Below, piece by piece: positions 26,777 through 34,715 of a DNA stretch of 49,313 nucleotides. A program made the translations under genes and the position numbers. Positions within the stretch are counted from its first letter, which is position 1; every line of letters begins with the position of its first letter. A model generated the notes under the pieces. It did no database searches. It saw nothing but the letters and a program-made list of their open reading frames with translations, and had not been told where the DNA came from. The stretch is from JAEUNX01 sp034004685. GTDB lineage: Bacteria > Pseudomonadota > Gammaproteobacteria > Burkholderiales > Rhodocyclaceae. Location: positions 1 to 49,313 of the forward strand of contig JAVEWG010000027.1 of assembly GCA_034004685.1 (NCBI GenBank). Reading direction: 5' to 3'.

Positions 26777-28030
26777 ATGCGCCCCCTGATCCTAGCCCTT
26801 TTGGCGGCAGTCCTGGCCGGACCGGTCCGGGCCGACCCCCTACCCGGCGCCAGTGTGGACAGCCTGCTGGCCGCCGCCCGGCAAGCCAGCCCGGAACTGC
26901 GCATGGCCCGCCTGGAGGCGGAAGCCGCCGCCGAGCGGGTGCTGCCCGCCGGCGCCCTGCCCGACCCCATGGTGCGCCTGGAACTGGAGAACATCACCCG
27001 GAACGGCTCCAGGAGCCCCACCCTGGCCCCCGGCCAGGTGGGAGACACCCAATACACCCTGATCCAGCCCCTGCCCTACTGGGGCAAGCGGGATCTGAAA
27101 AGGGAGCAGGCCGCCGCCGAGGCCGAAGCCGCCCGGGGCCAGGCCGGCGACACCTGGCTGGCCCTGGCCACTCGCATCAAGCTGCTCCACGCCCAGCGCT
27201 GGCAAACCCATCAGGCCCTGGACCTCACCCGCCAGAACCTGGACCTCACCGCCCGCCTGGCCCGGATCGCCCAGGCCCGCTACGCCGGCGGCCTGGCCCC
27301 CCAGCAGGACGCCATCCGGGCCCAGGTGGAACGCACCAATCTGGAGGCGGAACTGCTGGCCATGGAAAGCGAGCGCCATCACCAGATGGCCTACCTCAAC
27401 ACCCTGCTGGCCCGGCCCGCCGACGCGCCCTTGGCGGAACCCACCGTGCTCCGTCCCGAGCCCGAGCCCGCCCGCCTCGACCCCGCCGCCCTGGCCGGGC
27501 GCCTGGCTGAGCGCAACCCCCTGCTGGCCACGGAAGCCGCCCTGCTCACCGCCGCCGAGAAAGGCCGGGATCTCACTTACCGCAACCGCTACCCGGATTT
27601 CACGGTGGGGGTCTCCCCCATGCAGGTGGGTAGCCGGGTGGACGCCTGGAATCTGATGCTGGAGATGAACATTCCCCTCCAGCAGAACAGCCGCCAGAGC
27701 CAGGAGCGGGAAGCGGAGCGCAGAGTGGAGGCCGCCCAGGCCCGCCGGGAGGCCCTGGGCCACCGGCTGGTGGGAGAGGTGAGCGCCGCCCTGGCCGAAC
27801 TGGAAGCCGCCCGGGCCACCGCAACCCTCACCGCCACCCGTCTGCTACCCCAGGCGGAACTAGGTTTCAAGGCCGCCCTGGCGGGCTACGAGACCGGCCA
27901 GGTGGACTTCGCCACCCTGCTGGAAGCCCAGAAGCAGATCCGCAACGCCCGCCTCGCCCTGCTGCGGGCCCAGACCGCCCGGCAGATCCGCCTGGCGGAA
28001 ATCGAACGCCTGATCGGGGAAGACCTGTGA
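26777..28030 (+). CDS. cusC: Outer-membrane efflux channel, CusC-like (TolC superfamily)
   Basis: A 417-residue protein with a signal peptide (LILALLAAVLAGPVRA) and two outer-membrane efflux protein repeats; PYWGKRDLKREQ, RYAGGLAPQQDAIRAQVE and YETGQVDFATLLEAQKQI are typical of heavy-metal RND channels. It forms a trimeric channel through the outer membrane for the CusBA pump. There is no lipobox Cys, unlike E. coli CusC. Its TGA overlaps the GTG start of cusB, so the two are translationally coupled. Confidence 0.92.
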   Translation: MRPLILALLAAVLAGPVRADPLPGASVDSLLAAARQASPELRMARLEAEAAAERVLPAGALPDPMVRLELENITRNGSRSPTLAPGQVGDTQYTLIQPLPYWGKRDLKREQAAAEAEAARGQAGDTWLALATRIKLLHAQRWQTHQALDLTRQNLDLTARLARIAQARYAGGLAPQQDAIRAQVERTNLEAELLAMESERHHQMAYLNTLLARPADAPLAEPTVLRPEPEPARLDPAALAGRLAERNPLLATEAALLTAAEKGRDLTYRNRYPDFTVGVSPMQVGSRVDAWNLMLEMNIPLQQNSRQSQEREAERRVEAAQARREALGHRLVGEVSAALAELEAARATATLTATRLLPQAELGFKAALAGYETGQVDFATLLEAQKQIRNARLALLRAQTARQIRLAEIERLIGEDL

Positions 28031-29538
28031 AGACCGGCACCGCCTTCATCGCCCTGGCCGTGGCCGCCACCCTGGGCGCCACCATCGGCTACCAGTTCGC
28101 GCCCCCGGCCACCCTGCCCACCGCCCAACCCCCCGCCGCCGGCCAGCCCGCCCGGAAGCTGCTTTACTACCGCAACCCCATGGGCCTGCCGGACACCTCC
28201 CCGGTGCCCAAGAAGGACCCCATGGGGATGGACTACATCCCGGTCCATGAAGGAGAGGATGCGGGCGCGGACAAGGGCCTTCGGATCAGCCCCGAGAAGA
28301 TTCAGAAACTCGGGGTGCAAACCGCCCATGCCCGCCTCCAGACCCTGGACCGGGTGGTGCGGGCCAACGGCCGGGTGGAGGTAGACGAGCGCCGCACCCA
28401 CGCCATCACTGCCAAGTTCGAGGGCTATGTGGAGCGTCTGCTGGTCAACACCACCGGCCAGCCGGTGGTCAGGGGCCAGCCCCTCTTTCAGGTGTACAGC
28501 CCGGAACTGGTCTCCGCCCAGCAGGAGTACGCCCTGGCTGCCCAGGGGGCGGCCAGCCTGGCCGGCGCCGGGCCCCAGGCCCAGGAGGCCATGGCGCAAC
28601 TGGCCCAGGCCAGCCTGCTGCGCCTCAGGAACTGGGATATCTCGGAAGCGCAGATCAAGGCCCTGGCCCAGTCCGGCGAAGCGAAGCGCACCCTCACCTT
28701 CCACTCCCCGGTGGCGGGGGTGGTCATGGAAAAGAAGGCCGTGGAGGGCATGCGCTTCATGGCCGGGGAGACCCTGTTCCAGGTGGCGGACCTGTCCGCC
28801 CTGTGGGTCCAGGCGGAAGTCTTCGAGCAGGATCTGGCCCTGGTCCGCCCCCGCCAGAAGGCCCGGGTGCGGATCAACGCCTATCCCGGCGAGGTCTTCG
28901 AAGGCAGCATCGCCTACGTCTACCCCACCCTCAACCCGGAAACCCGGGCGGTGCCAGTACGCATCGAACTGGCCAACCCGGGGGGCCGACTGAAACCGGC
29001 CATGTACGCCGAGGTGGAGATCCCGGTGGGGGGTGCTGCGCCGGCGCTCACCGTGCCGGCTTCCGCGGTGATCGACAGCGGCCGCCGCCAGGTGGTGCTG
29101 GTCCAGCGGGCCGAAGGCCGCTTCGAGCCCCGGGAGGTGAAGCTGGGCGGCCGGGGCCAGGACTGGGTGGAGATCCTCGCCGGGGTGACGAACGGGGAGA
29201 CCGTGGTGGTCGCCGCCAACTTCCTGATTGACGCGGAGAGCAACCTGAAGGCGGCCCTGGCGGGCATGCAGGCCCCCGAAGGCGCCGGGCCGGCCCGGGT
29301 GGGCCACCGGGCCGAGGGCGTGCTCAAGGCGGTGGATGCTGCCGCCGGCACCGTGACCCTGAGCCACGGCCCGGTGGCCAGCCTCAACTGGCCGGCCATG
29401 AAGATGGAATTCGCCCTGGCCAATCCGGCCCTGATCCAGGGCATCGCCCCGGGCAGCCAGGTCACCATCGAGTTCGTGGAGCGCCAGCCCGGGGAATGGG
29501 TGATCACCGCCATGAAGCCCGCAGCCCGCCAGCGCTAG
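28027..29538 (+). CDS. cusB: Efflux RND periplasmic adaptor CusB with C-terminal CusF domain
   Basis: A 503-residue membrane-fusion protein. It has an N-terminal membrane anchor (FIALAVAATLGATIGYQF), a heavy-metal-binding segment (YYRNPMGLPDTSPVPKKDPM, then GMDYIPV) in which Met replaces the usual Cys pairs, a barrel-sandwich hybrid and helical hairpin, and beta-barrel domains up to about residue 415. Residues about 432-500 form an extra CusF-like domain with HGPVASLNWPAMKMEF; His, Trp and both Met ligands are present. GTG start at 28027 within the cusC stop. The fused CusF domain retains the Trp that the free CusF lacks. Confidence 0.92.
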   Translation: MKTGTAFIALAVAATLGATIGYQFAPPATLPTAQPPAAGQPARKLLYYRNPMGLPDTSPVPKKDPMGMDYIPVHEGEDAGADKGLRISPEKIQKLGVQTAHARLQTLDRVVRANGRVEVDERRTHAITAKFEGYVERLLVNTTGQPVVRGQPLFQVYSPELVSAQQEYALAAQGAASLAGAGPQAQEAMAQLAQASLLRLRNWDISEAQIKALAQSGEAKRTLTFHSPVAGVVMEKKAVEGMRFMAGETLFQVADLSALWVQAEVFEQDLALVRPRQKARVRINAYPGEVFEGSIAYVYPTLNPETRAVPVRIELANPGGRLKPAMYAEVEIPVGGAAPALTVPASAVIDSGRRQVVLVQRAEGRFEPREVKLGGRGQDWVEILAGVTNGETVVVAANFLIDAESNLKAALAGMQAPEGAGPARVGHRAEGVLKAVDAAAGTVTLSHGPVASLNWPAMKMEFALANPALIQGIAPGSQVTIEFVERQPGEWVITAMKPAARQR

Positions 29539-29540
29539 CC

Positions 29541-32500
29541 ATGCTCAACGCCCTCATCGCCTGGTCCGCCCGGAACCGCTTGCTGGTCCTGCTGGCCACG
29601 GTTTTTGTTGTGATCGCCGGGGTCTGGTCGATGCTGCGCACCCCCCTGGATGCCATCCCCGACCTCTCCGATGCCCAGGTGATCCTATACACCGAATACC
29701 CGGGCCAAGCCCCCCAGGTGGTGGAGGACCAGGTCACCTATCCCCTGTCCACGGCCCTCCTGTCGGTGCCCAAGTCCCGGGTGGTGCGGGGTTTTTCCTT
29801 CTTTGGCGCCTCCTTCGTGTATGTGATCTTCGAGGACGGCACCGACATCTACTGGGCCCGCTCCCGGGTGCTGGAATATGTGAACGCCGCCGCCGGCAAG
29901 CTACCCCGGGGGGTGACCCCCACCCTGGGCCCGGACGCCACCGGGGTGGGCTGGGTGTACCAGTACGCGGTGCTGGCCAAGGACCGCAGCCTGGCCGAGC
30001 TGCGCACCCTCCAGGACTGGTATCTGCGCTACCAGCTGGCCAAGGCCCCCGGGGTGGCCGAGGTGGCCTCCATCGGCGGCTTCGTCCAGCAGTACCAGGT
30101 CACGGTGGACCCGGTGAAGCTCAAGGCCCAGGGCATCCCCCTGATGGAAGTGTCCCGGGTGATCCGGGACGCCAACCGGGACGTGGGGGGCCGCACCCTG
30201 GAACTGGCGGAAACCGAGTACATGGTTCGGGGCCGGGGCTACCTGCGGGGCGCTGCCGACATCGAGAACCTGGTGGTGAAGAGCGAGGCCGGCACGCCGG
30301 TGCTGATCCGGGACATCGGCCGGGTGGAACTGGTGGCCGACGAGCGGCGGGGCCTCACCGAACTCAACGGCGAAGGGGAGGTGGTCTCCGGCATCGCCAT
30401 GGCCCGCTACGGCCAGAACGCCCTGGGGGTGATCCACGGCCTCAAGGAAAAGGTGGCGGAACTATCCGCCGGCCTGCCCGCGGGGGTGAGCATCGAGGCG
30501 GTGTATGACCGCTCCGAACTGATCCACCGGGCCATCGCCACCCTCCAGCGCACCCTGATGGAAGAGGGCCTGATCGTGGCCCTGGTGTGCTTCGTGTTCC
30601 TGCTCCACGTGCGTTCGGCCCTGGTGGCCATCCTGATGCTGCCGGTGGGCATCCTGGCGGCCTTCATCGGCATGAAGGCCCTGGGGATCAACGCCAACCT
30701 CATGAGCCTGGGGGGCATCGCCATCGCCATCGGCGCCATGATCGATGCCGCCATCGTGATGGTCGAGAACGCCCACAAGCACCTGGAGCGCCTCCAGCCC
30801 GGCCAGTCCCGGACCGCGGCCCTGGTGGCCGCCTGCCAGGAGGTGGGGCCAGCCCTGTTCTTCAGCCTGCTGATCATCACCGTTTCCTTCCTGCCGGTGT
30901 TCACCCTGGAAGCCCAGGAGGGCCGCATGTTCGCACCCCTGGCGTGGACCAAGACCCTGGCGATGGGGGCGGCGGCCTTCCTGTCGGTGACCCTGGTGCC
31001 GGTGCTGATGCTGGGGTTCATCCGGGGCCCCATCCGGCCCGAGGCGGAAAACCCGGTGAACCGCTTCCTGATCCGGCTCTACCGGCCGGTGATCGCCGCC
31101 GTGATGGGTTGGAAGAAGACCACCCTCCTGGCCGCCCTGGTGGTGCTGGGAATCTCGGCCATCCCCGCCAGCCGGCTAGGCTCGGAATTCATGCCCTCCC
31201 TCAACGAGGGCACCCTGTTCTACATGCCCACTACCCTGCCGGGGCTCTCCGTCACCAAGGCGGCAGAACTCCTCCAGACCCAAAACAAGATCATCAAGAG
31301 CTTCCCGGAAGTGGCCTCGGTGTACGGCAAGGCCGGCCGGGCCCAGACCGCCACCGACCCTGCGCCCCTGGAGATGTTCGAGACGGTGATCAATCTGAAG
31401 CCCGAGTCCGAATGGCGGCCCGGCCTCACCACCGACAAGCTCATCGCCGAGCTGGACCGGGCCCTCCAATTCCCCGGCGTCGCCAACTCGTGGACCATGC
31501 CCATCAAGGCCCGCATCGACATGCTGTCCACCGGCATCCGCACCCCCATCGGCATCAAGGTGTTCGGCACCAATCTGGCGGAGATGGAGCGCCTGGCCAA
31601 GGAGATCGAAGCGGTGGTCAAGGCGGTGCCCGGCACCAGCAGCGCCTTCGCCGAGCGACTCACCGGCGGCTTCTACCTGGACATCGAGCCGGACCGGGGG
31701 GCCCTGGCCCGCTACGGCCTCAGCCTGGGGGCGGTGCAGGACGTGATCACCACCGCCCTGGGGGGCGAACGGGTCACCACCACCGTGGAAGGCCGGGAGC
31801 GCTTCGACGTGGTGGTGCGCTACCCCCGGGACGCCCGCTCCGACCCCCAGCGCATCGCCCGGGAAGTGCTGGTGCCCCTGCCCGGCGGAACCGGCGCCAT
31901 GGGCGCCACCATGATCCCCCTGGGCCAGCTGGCGAAGATCCACATCACCACCGGCGCCCCCGCCATCCGCACCGAAAACGCCCTGCTTTCCGCCTACATC
32001 TACGTGGATATCCGGGAGCGGGACATCGGCGCCTACGTGGCCGAAGCCCGCCGGGCGGTGAACGAGAAAGTGAAGTTCAGCCCCGGCACCTATGTAACCT
32101 GGAGCGGCCAGTTCGAGTACATGGAACGGGCGGCGGAAAAGCTCAAGGTGGTGGTGCCGGTGACCCTGCTGACCATCTTCCTGCTCCTCTACCTCAACTT
32201 CCGGCGCATCACCGAAACCCTCATCGTCATGCTCTCGGTGCCCTTCGCCCTGGTGGGGGGCGTGTGGCTGATGTGGGCCCTGGGCTACAACCTGTCGGTG
32301 GCCGCCGCCGTGGGCTTCATCGCCCTGGCGGGGGTGGCGGCGGAAACCGGCGTGATCATGCTGATCTACCTGGACCACGCCTGGGCGGCTGTCCAGGCAC
32401 GGCGCAGCGCCGAAGGGGCCCGCCCCACCGCCGCCGACCTGCGTGACGCGGTGATGGAAGGGGCGGTGGAGCGGGTGCGCCCCAAGATGATGACCGTCAC

Positions 32501-32672
32501 CGCCATCATGGCGGGCCTCCTGCCCATCCTGTGGGGCACCGGCACCGGCTCGGAAGTGATGAGCCCCATCGCCGCCCCAATGGTGGGGGGCATGATCTCC
32601 TCCACGGTGCTGACCCTGGCGGTGATTCCGGCGATTTACGCCCTGGTGAAGGGGCGCGGGCTGGCGGGCTGA
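29541..32672 (+). CDS. cusA: Cu(I)/Ag(I) efflux RND pump CusA
   Basis: A 1043-residue inner-membrane RND transporter with twelve helices and two large periplasmic loops. Met residues that line the copper path in E. coli CusA are present in SEFMPSLNEGTLFYMPTTL, in DPAPLEMFETVINL and in KARIDMLSTGIRTPIGIKVF, which supports monovalent Cu/Ag rather than divalent CzcA-type specificity. LGGIAIAIGAMIDAAIVMVE carries the proton-relay Asp. It exports metal from periplasm or cytoplasm through CusC, driven by protons. The start is ATG 29541, two bases after cusB; the frame also runs upstream but overlaps cusB. Its stop lies inside a REP-like hairpin. Confidence 0.95.
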   Translation: MLNALIAWSARNRLLVLLATVFVVIAGVWSMLRTPLDAIPDLSDAQVILYTEYPGQAPQVVEDQVTYPLSTALLSVPKSRVVRGFSFFGASFVYVIFEDGTDIYWARSRVLEYVNAAAGKLPRGVTPTLGPDATGVGWVYQYAVLAKDRSLAELRTLQDWYLRYQLAKAPGVAEVASIGGFVQQYQVTVDPVKLKAQGIPLMEVSRVIRDANRDVGGRTLELAETEYMVRGRGYLRGAADIENLVVKSEAGTPVLIRDIGRVELVADERRGLTELNGEGEVVSGIAMARYGQNALGVIHGLKEKVAELSAGLPAGVSIEAVYDRSELIHRAIATLQRTLMEEGLIVALVCFVFLLHVRSALVAILMLPVGILAAFIGMKALGINANLMSLGGIAIAIGAMIDAAIVMVENAHKHLERLQPGQSRTAALVAACQEVGPALFFSLLIITVSFLPVFTLEAQEGRMFAPLAWTKTLAMGAAAFLSVTLVPVLMLGFIRGPIRPEAENPVNRFLIRLYRPVIAAVMGWKKTTLLAALVVLGISAIPASRLGSEFMPSLNEGTLFYMPTTLPGLSVTKAAELLQTQNKIIKSFPEVASVYGKAGRAQTATDPAPLEMFETVINLKPESEWRPGLTTDKLIAELDRALQFPGVANSWTMPIKARIDMLSTGIRTPIGIKVFGTNLAEMERLAKEIEAVVKAVPGTSSAFAERLTGGFYLDIEPDRGALARYGLSLGAVQDVITTALGGERVTTTVEGRERFDVVVRYPRDARSDPQRIAREVLVPLPGGTGAMGATMIPLGQLAKIHITTGAPAIRTENALLSAYIYVDIRERDIGAYVAEARRAVNEKVKFSPGTYVTWSGQFEYMERAAEKLKVVVPVTLLTIFLLLYLNFRRITETLIVMLSVPFALVGGVWLMWALGYNLSVAAAVGFIALAGVAAETGVIMLIYLDHAWAAVQARRSAEGARPTAADLRDAVMEGAVERVRPKMMTVTAIMAGLLPILWGTGTGSEVMSPIAAPMVGGMISSTVLTLAVIPAIYALVKGRGLAG

Positions 32673-32680
32673 AGCCGGCC
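32663..32680. repeat. REP-like hairpin (copy 3) over the cusA stop
   Basis: GGCGGGCT-GA-AGCCGGCC has 8-bp arms with one mismatch; the TGA stop of cusA is formed by the T of the left arm and the GA loop. It separates cusA from the convergent toxin gene and may serve as a bidirectional transcript end. Confidence 0.7.
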
Positions 32681-32682
32681 CA

Positions 32683-32979
32683 TCACCGCCGCGTGTACCC
32701 CGCCTCCCGCTGGCTTCGCAGCGCCAGCACGAACACGGTGTCGATCTCGGAGATGTAGCGATAGAGGGCAACGTAAGCCCTGGAATGGCGGCCGATGACC
32801 AGTTCCCGCAGGTCGCCCCGCGCCGGTCGGCCGATCAGGGGGTTGTGGTCCAGCACGGCGATGGCCTGGATGATGCCGTCGATGCGGCTCGCGGCATCGG
32901 CCACCTCGTGGCGCTGCAAGTGGTCCAGGATGCGGTCGAAGTCTTCAGCGATCTCGGGGGCGAGTTCGATGCGGGACAT
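32683..32979 (-). CDS. ParE/RelE-superfamily toxin
   Basis: A 98-residue protein with the ParE fold: an N-terminal LAPEIAEDFDRILDHL helix, then NPLIGRPARGDLRELVIG and the C-terminal strand YVALYRYISEIDTVFVLAL with RSQREAGY. In this superfamily ParE members poison DNA gyrase and RelE members cleave mRNA at the ribosome; the sequence looks closer to ParE. It is the second gene of the toxin-antitoxin pair, twelve bases after the antitoxin. The last residues are close to the convergent cusA end. Confidence 0.87.
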   Translation of the reverse strand: MSRIELAPEIAEDFDRILDHLQRHEVADAASRIDGIIQAIAVLDHNPLIGRPARGDLRELVIGRHSRAYVALYRYISEIDTVFVLALRSQREAGYTRR

Positions 32980-32991
32980 GCGGCCGGCTAC

Positions 32992-33276
32992 TCAGCGGGC
33001 CAGCTTCCGGGGCGCCGGACGGGCAGGAGCCTTGCCGGCCAACCGCTCCTCCAAGTAGGCACGCATCTCGTTCCAGGCGATGGTCTGGCCGGAAGCGGCG
33101 ATTTCCGCGTAGCGCCCCTCGGCAGTCTCGTGGAAATCGTTGCGGCGCTCCTCGTCCTCGGCCTTTTCGGCGATGGCGGCGAGGATGAAGGCATGGGGGG
33201 TGGTGCCAGCGTGCTTGGCGGCGCGGGCGACGCGCTCTTTCAGGTCTTCTGGCAGGCGAATGGTGGTGGTGGACAT
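32992..33276 (-). CDS. Ribbon-helix-helix antitoxin (ParD/CopG-like)
   Basis: A 94-residue protein. Residues 1-45 (TTTIRLPEDLKERVARAAKH, then TPHAFILAAIAEKA) are a ribbon-helix-helix DNA-binding domain; the C-terminal half, ending RPAPRKLAR, should wrap the toxin. It neutralises the ParE-like protein and represses its own promoter through the operator at 33310-33327. The ATG at 33276 begins the usual MSTTTIRLP; the open frame upstream to 33456 passes through the operator and a REP element and is not coding. Confidence 0.9.
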   Translation of the reverse strand: MSTTTIRLPEDLKERVARAAKHAGTTPHAFILAAIAEKAEDEERRNDFHETAEGRYAEIAASGQTIAWNEMRAYLEERLAGKAPARPAPRKLAR

Positions 33277-33309
33277 GGACGCTCCTGGGGATGGGTTCCT
33301 GAGAACAAT

Positions 33310-33327
33310 GTAGCACATGGGTGCTAC
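33310..33327. promoter_or_regulatory. Toxin-antitoxin operator
   Basis: A perfect inverted repeat GTAGCAC-ATGG-GTGCTAC centred 43 bases upstream of the antitoxin start. The position and 7-bp arms fit a ribbon-helix-helix dimer pair autoregulating the operon. A weak -10-like TACATT abuts it on the minus strand. Confidence 0.72.
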
Positions 33328-33382
33328 GTGGATCCGACCCTGGCGTTCCCCTGCCGGCACCCCGGCCCGTCCAGCGGGGGTT

Positions 33383-33449
33383 GGCGGGCTGAAGCCTGCC
33401 CTGCTACGACGCGCACCCCCGATCATCGTAGGGCCGGCTTCAGCCGGCC
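33383..33449. repeat. REP-like palindrome pair (copy 4)
   Basis: GGCGGGCT-GA-AGCCTGCC (33383-33400, one G-T pair) and GGCCGGCT-TC-AGCCGGCC (33432-33449, perfect, preceded by GTAG) lie between the toxin-antitoxin operator and the parB stop, in opposite orientation to each other, like a BIME. Confidence 0.78.
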
Positions 33450-33452
33450 GCC

Positions 33453-34307
33453 TCACGCCTCCCGGAAGCGCCCCAGCAGACCATCGAGCTGGTCCAGATT
33501 GCCAAAGTGCAGGGTCACCGTGCCGGCGCCCTTCTTGTTGGCCTTGATCTTGACGGTGGCCCCCAGGCGATCGGCAATCTCCTCCTCCAGGCGCAACAGA
33601 TCCCGGCTCGGGGTGGCGGGCTTGTGCGGGCGCGGGTTGAGGGCGTGGGCCACCAGCCGCTCGGTCTCCCGCACCGAATAGCCCCGGGCCGCCACCTGAT
33701 TGGCCAGCTGGATCTGGCCGGCCGGGTCCAGGGGCAGCAGGGCCCGGGCGTGGCCCATGTCGATGTCCCCGGCCATCAGGAGTTCCTGGACGGGTGCCGC
33801 CAGTTGCAAGAGGCGCAGCAGGTTGGAGGCGGCCGGGCGGGAGCGGCCCACCGCGTCGGCGGCCTGCTGGTGGGTCATCCGGAATTCGTCGATGAGGCGC
33901 TGGATGCCGGCGGCTTCTTCCAGGGGATTGAGGTCCTCCCGCTGGATGTTCTCGATGAGGGACATGGCCAGGGCCGCCTCGTCCGGGATCTCCCGCACCA
34001 GGCAGGGCACCTCGGTCAGTTCGGCGATCCGGGCGGCCCGCCAGCGCCGCTCCCCGGCGATGATTTCAAAGCGGCCTGCGGTCAGGGGGCGCACCAGGAT
34101 GGGCTGCATCACCCCCTGGCTCTTGATGGAGGCCGCCAGATCTTCCAGGGAGCCCGGGTCCATCCGGGTGCGGGGCTGGTACTTGCCGGGCTGGAGTTCA
34201 TCCACCGCCAGCCGGCGCAGCTCCCCCTGGGGGGTGTCATCGTCCCGGTTGCCGGAAAGGAGGGCATCCAGGCCCCGGCCGAGGCCTTTGAGTTTGGGTG
34301 GGGTCAT
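33453..34307 (-). CDS. parB: Chromosome partitioning protein ParB
   Basis: A 284-residue centromere-binding CTPase. The N-terminal KLKGLGRGLDALL is the motif that stimulates ParA; IIAGERRWRAARIAEL and SLIENIQREDLNPLEEAAG are the CTP-binding boxes; MTHQQAADAVGRSRPAASNLL is the helix-turn-helix for parS; the C-terminus (VTLHFGNLDQLDGLLGRF) dimerises. It loads on parS and spreads as a clamp. The start overlaps the stop of the upstream fusion gene by four bases (ATGA). No full parS site was recognised in the window. Confidence 0.96.
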   Translation of the reverse strand: MTPPKLKGLGRGLDALLSGNRDDDTPQGELRRLAVDELQPGKYQPRTRMDPGSLEDLAASIKSQGVMQPILVRPLTAGRFEIIAGERRWRAARIAELTEVPCLVREIPDEAALAMSLIENIQREDLNPLEEAAGIQRLIDEFRMTHQQAADAVGRSRPAASNLLRLLQLAAPVQELLMAGDIDMGHARALLPLDPAGQIQLANQVAARGYSVRETERLVAHALNPRPHKPATPSRDLLRLEEEIADRLGATVKIKANKKGAGTVTLHFGNLDQLDGLLGRFREA

Positions 34308-34714
34308 GGCGTGGAAGTTGGATCAGCTTGGGAAATGAGTTTTTCGATTTGTGGCAGAGGGGCCCCCAGCTCCCGATGAGCGGTGGTCCACACCAGGGCA
34401 AGATCCACCTCGAAATAATCGTGGATGAGTTTGTCCCGAAAAGCCGCCATGTAACGCCAGGGCAATTCCGGATGGTCAGCCCGGAACTCCCCGGGCAGCT
34501 TCTTGGTGGCCTTGCCAATCACCTCAAAGCACTGGATCACCGCACGCTGGCGCATCCGGTCGGCCAACAAAAACCCCCTGCCACAGCCCACATAGGCCAC
34601 CGCCTCCCCCCGCGCCACCGAGCCGAACACCCGGGGGTTGGAGGCCCGGTGGCGGGCCAGGCAGGCCAGCACCGCGTCCCGTTGCCGGCGCAGATCGTCC
34701 AGGGCTGTGCTCAT
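34304..34714 (-). CDS. Apparent MntA-HepT toxin-antitoxin fusion between parA and parB
   Basis: A 136-residue protein. Residues about 1-38 (LDDLRRQRDAVLACLARHRA, then NPRVFGSVARGEA) match the start of MntA-like minimal nucleotidyltransferases up to the GSxxRGEA motif. The catalytic Asp pair that should follow is missing. From about residue 50 the sequence is HepT-like (DUF86): DRMRQRAVIQCFEVIGKATK, then PWRYMAAFRDKLIHDYFEVD, which holds the RX4HxY motif RDKLIHDY of HEPN ribonucleases. It thus looks like an in-frame deletion joining antitoxin start to toxin end. It starts one base after the parA stop and overlaps parB by four bases, so it is embedded in the parAB operon. Whether it is active is unknown. 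Confidence 0.82.
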   Translation of the reverse strand: MSTALDDLRRQRDAVLACLARHRASNPRVFGSVARGEAVAYVGCGRGFLLADRMRQRAVIQCFEVIGKATKKLPGEFRADHPELPWRYMAAFRDKLIHDYFEVDLALVWTTAHRELGAPLPQIEKLISQADPTSTP

Positions 34715-34715
34715 G

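Noticed and set aside
30600..30620. CACGTG-containing sequence in cusA as a parS site
   Set aside because: Only the central six bases fit; the flanks do not match parS and the position is inside a coding region far from parB.
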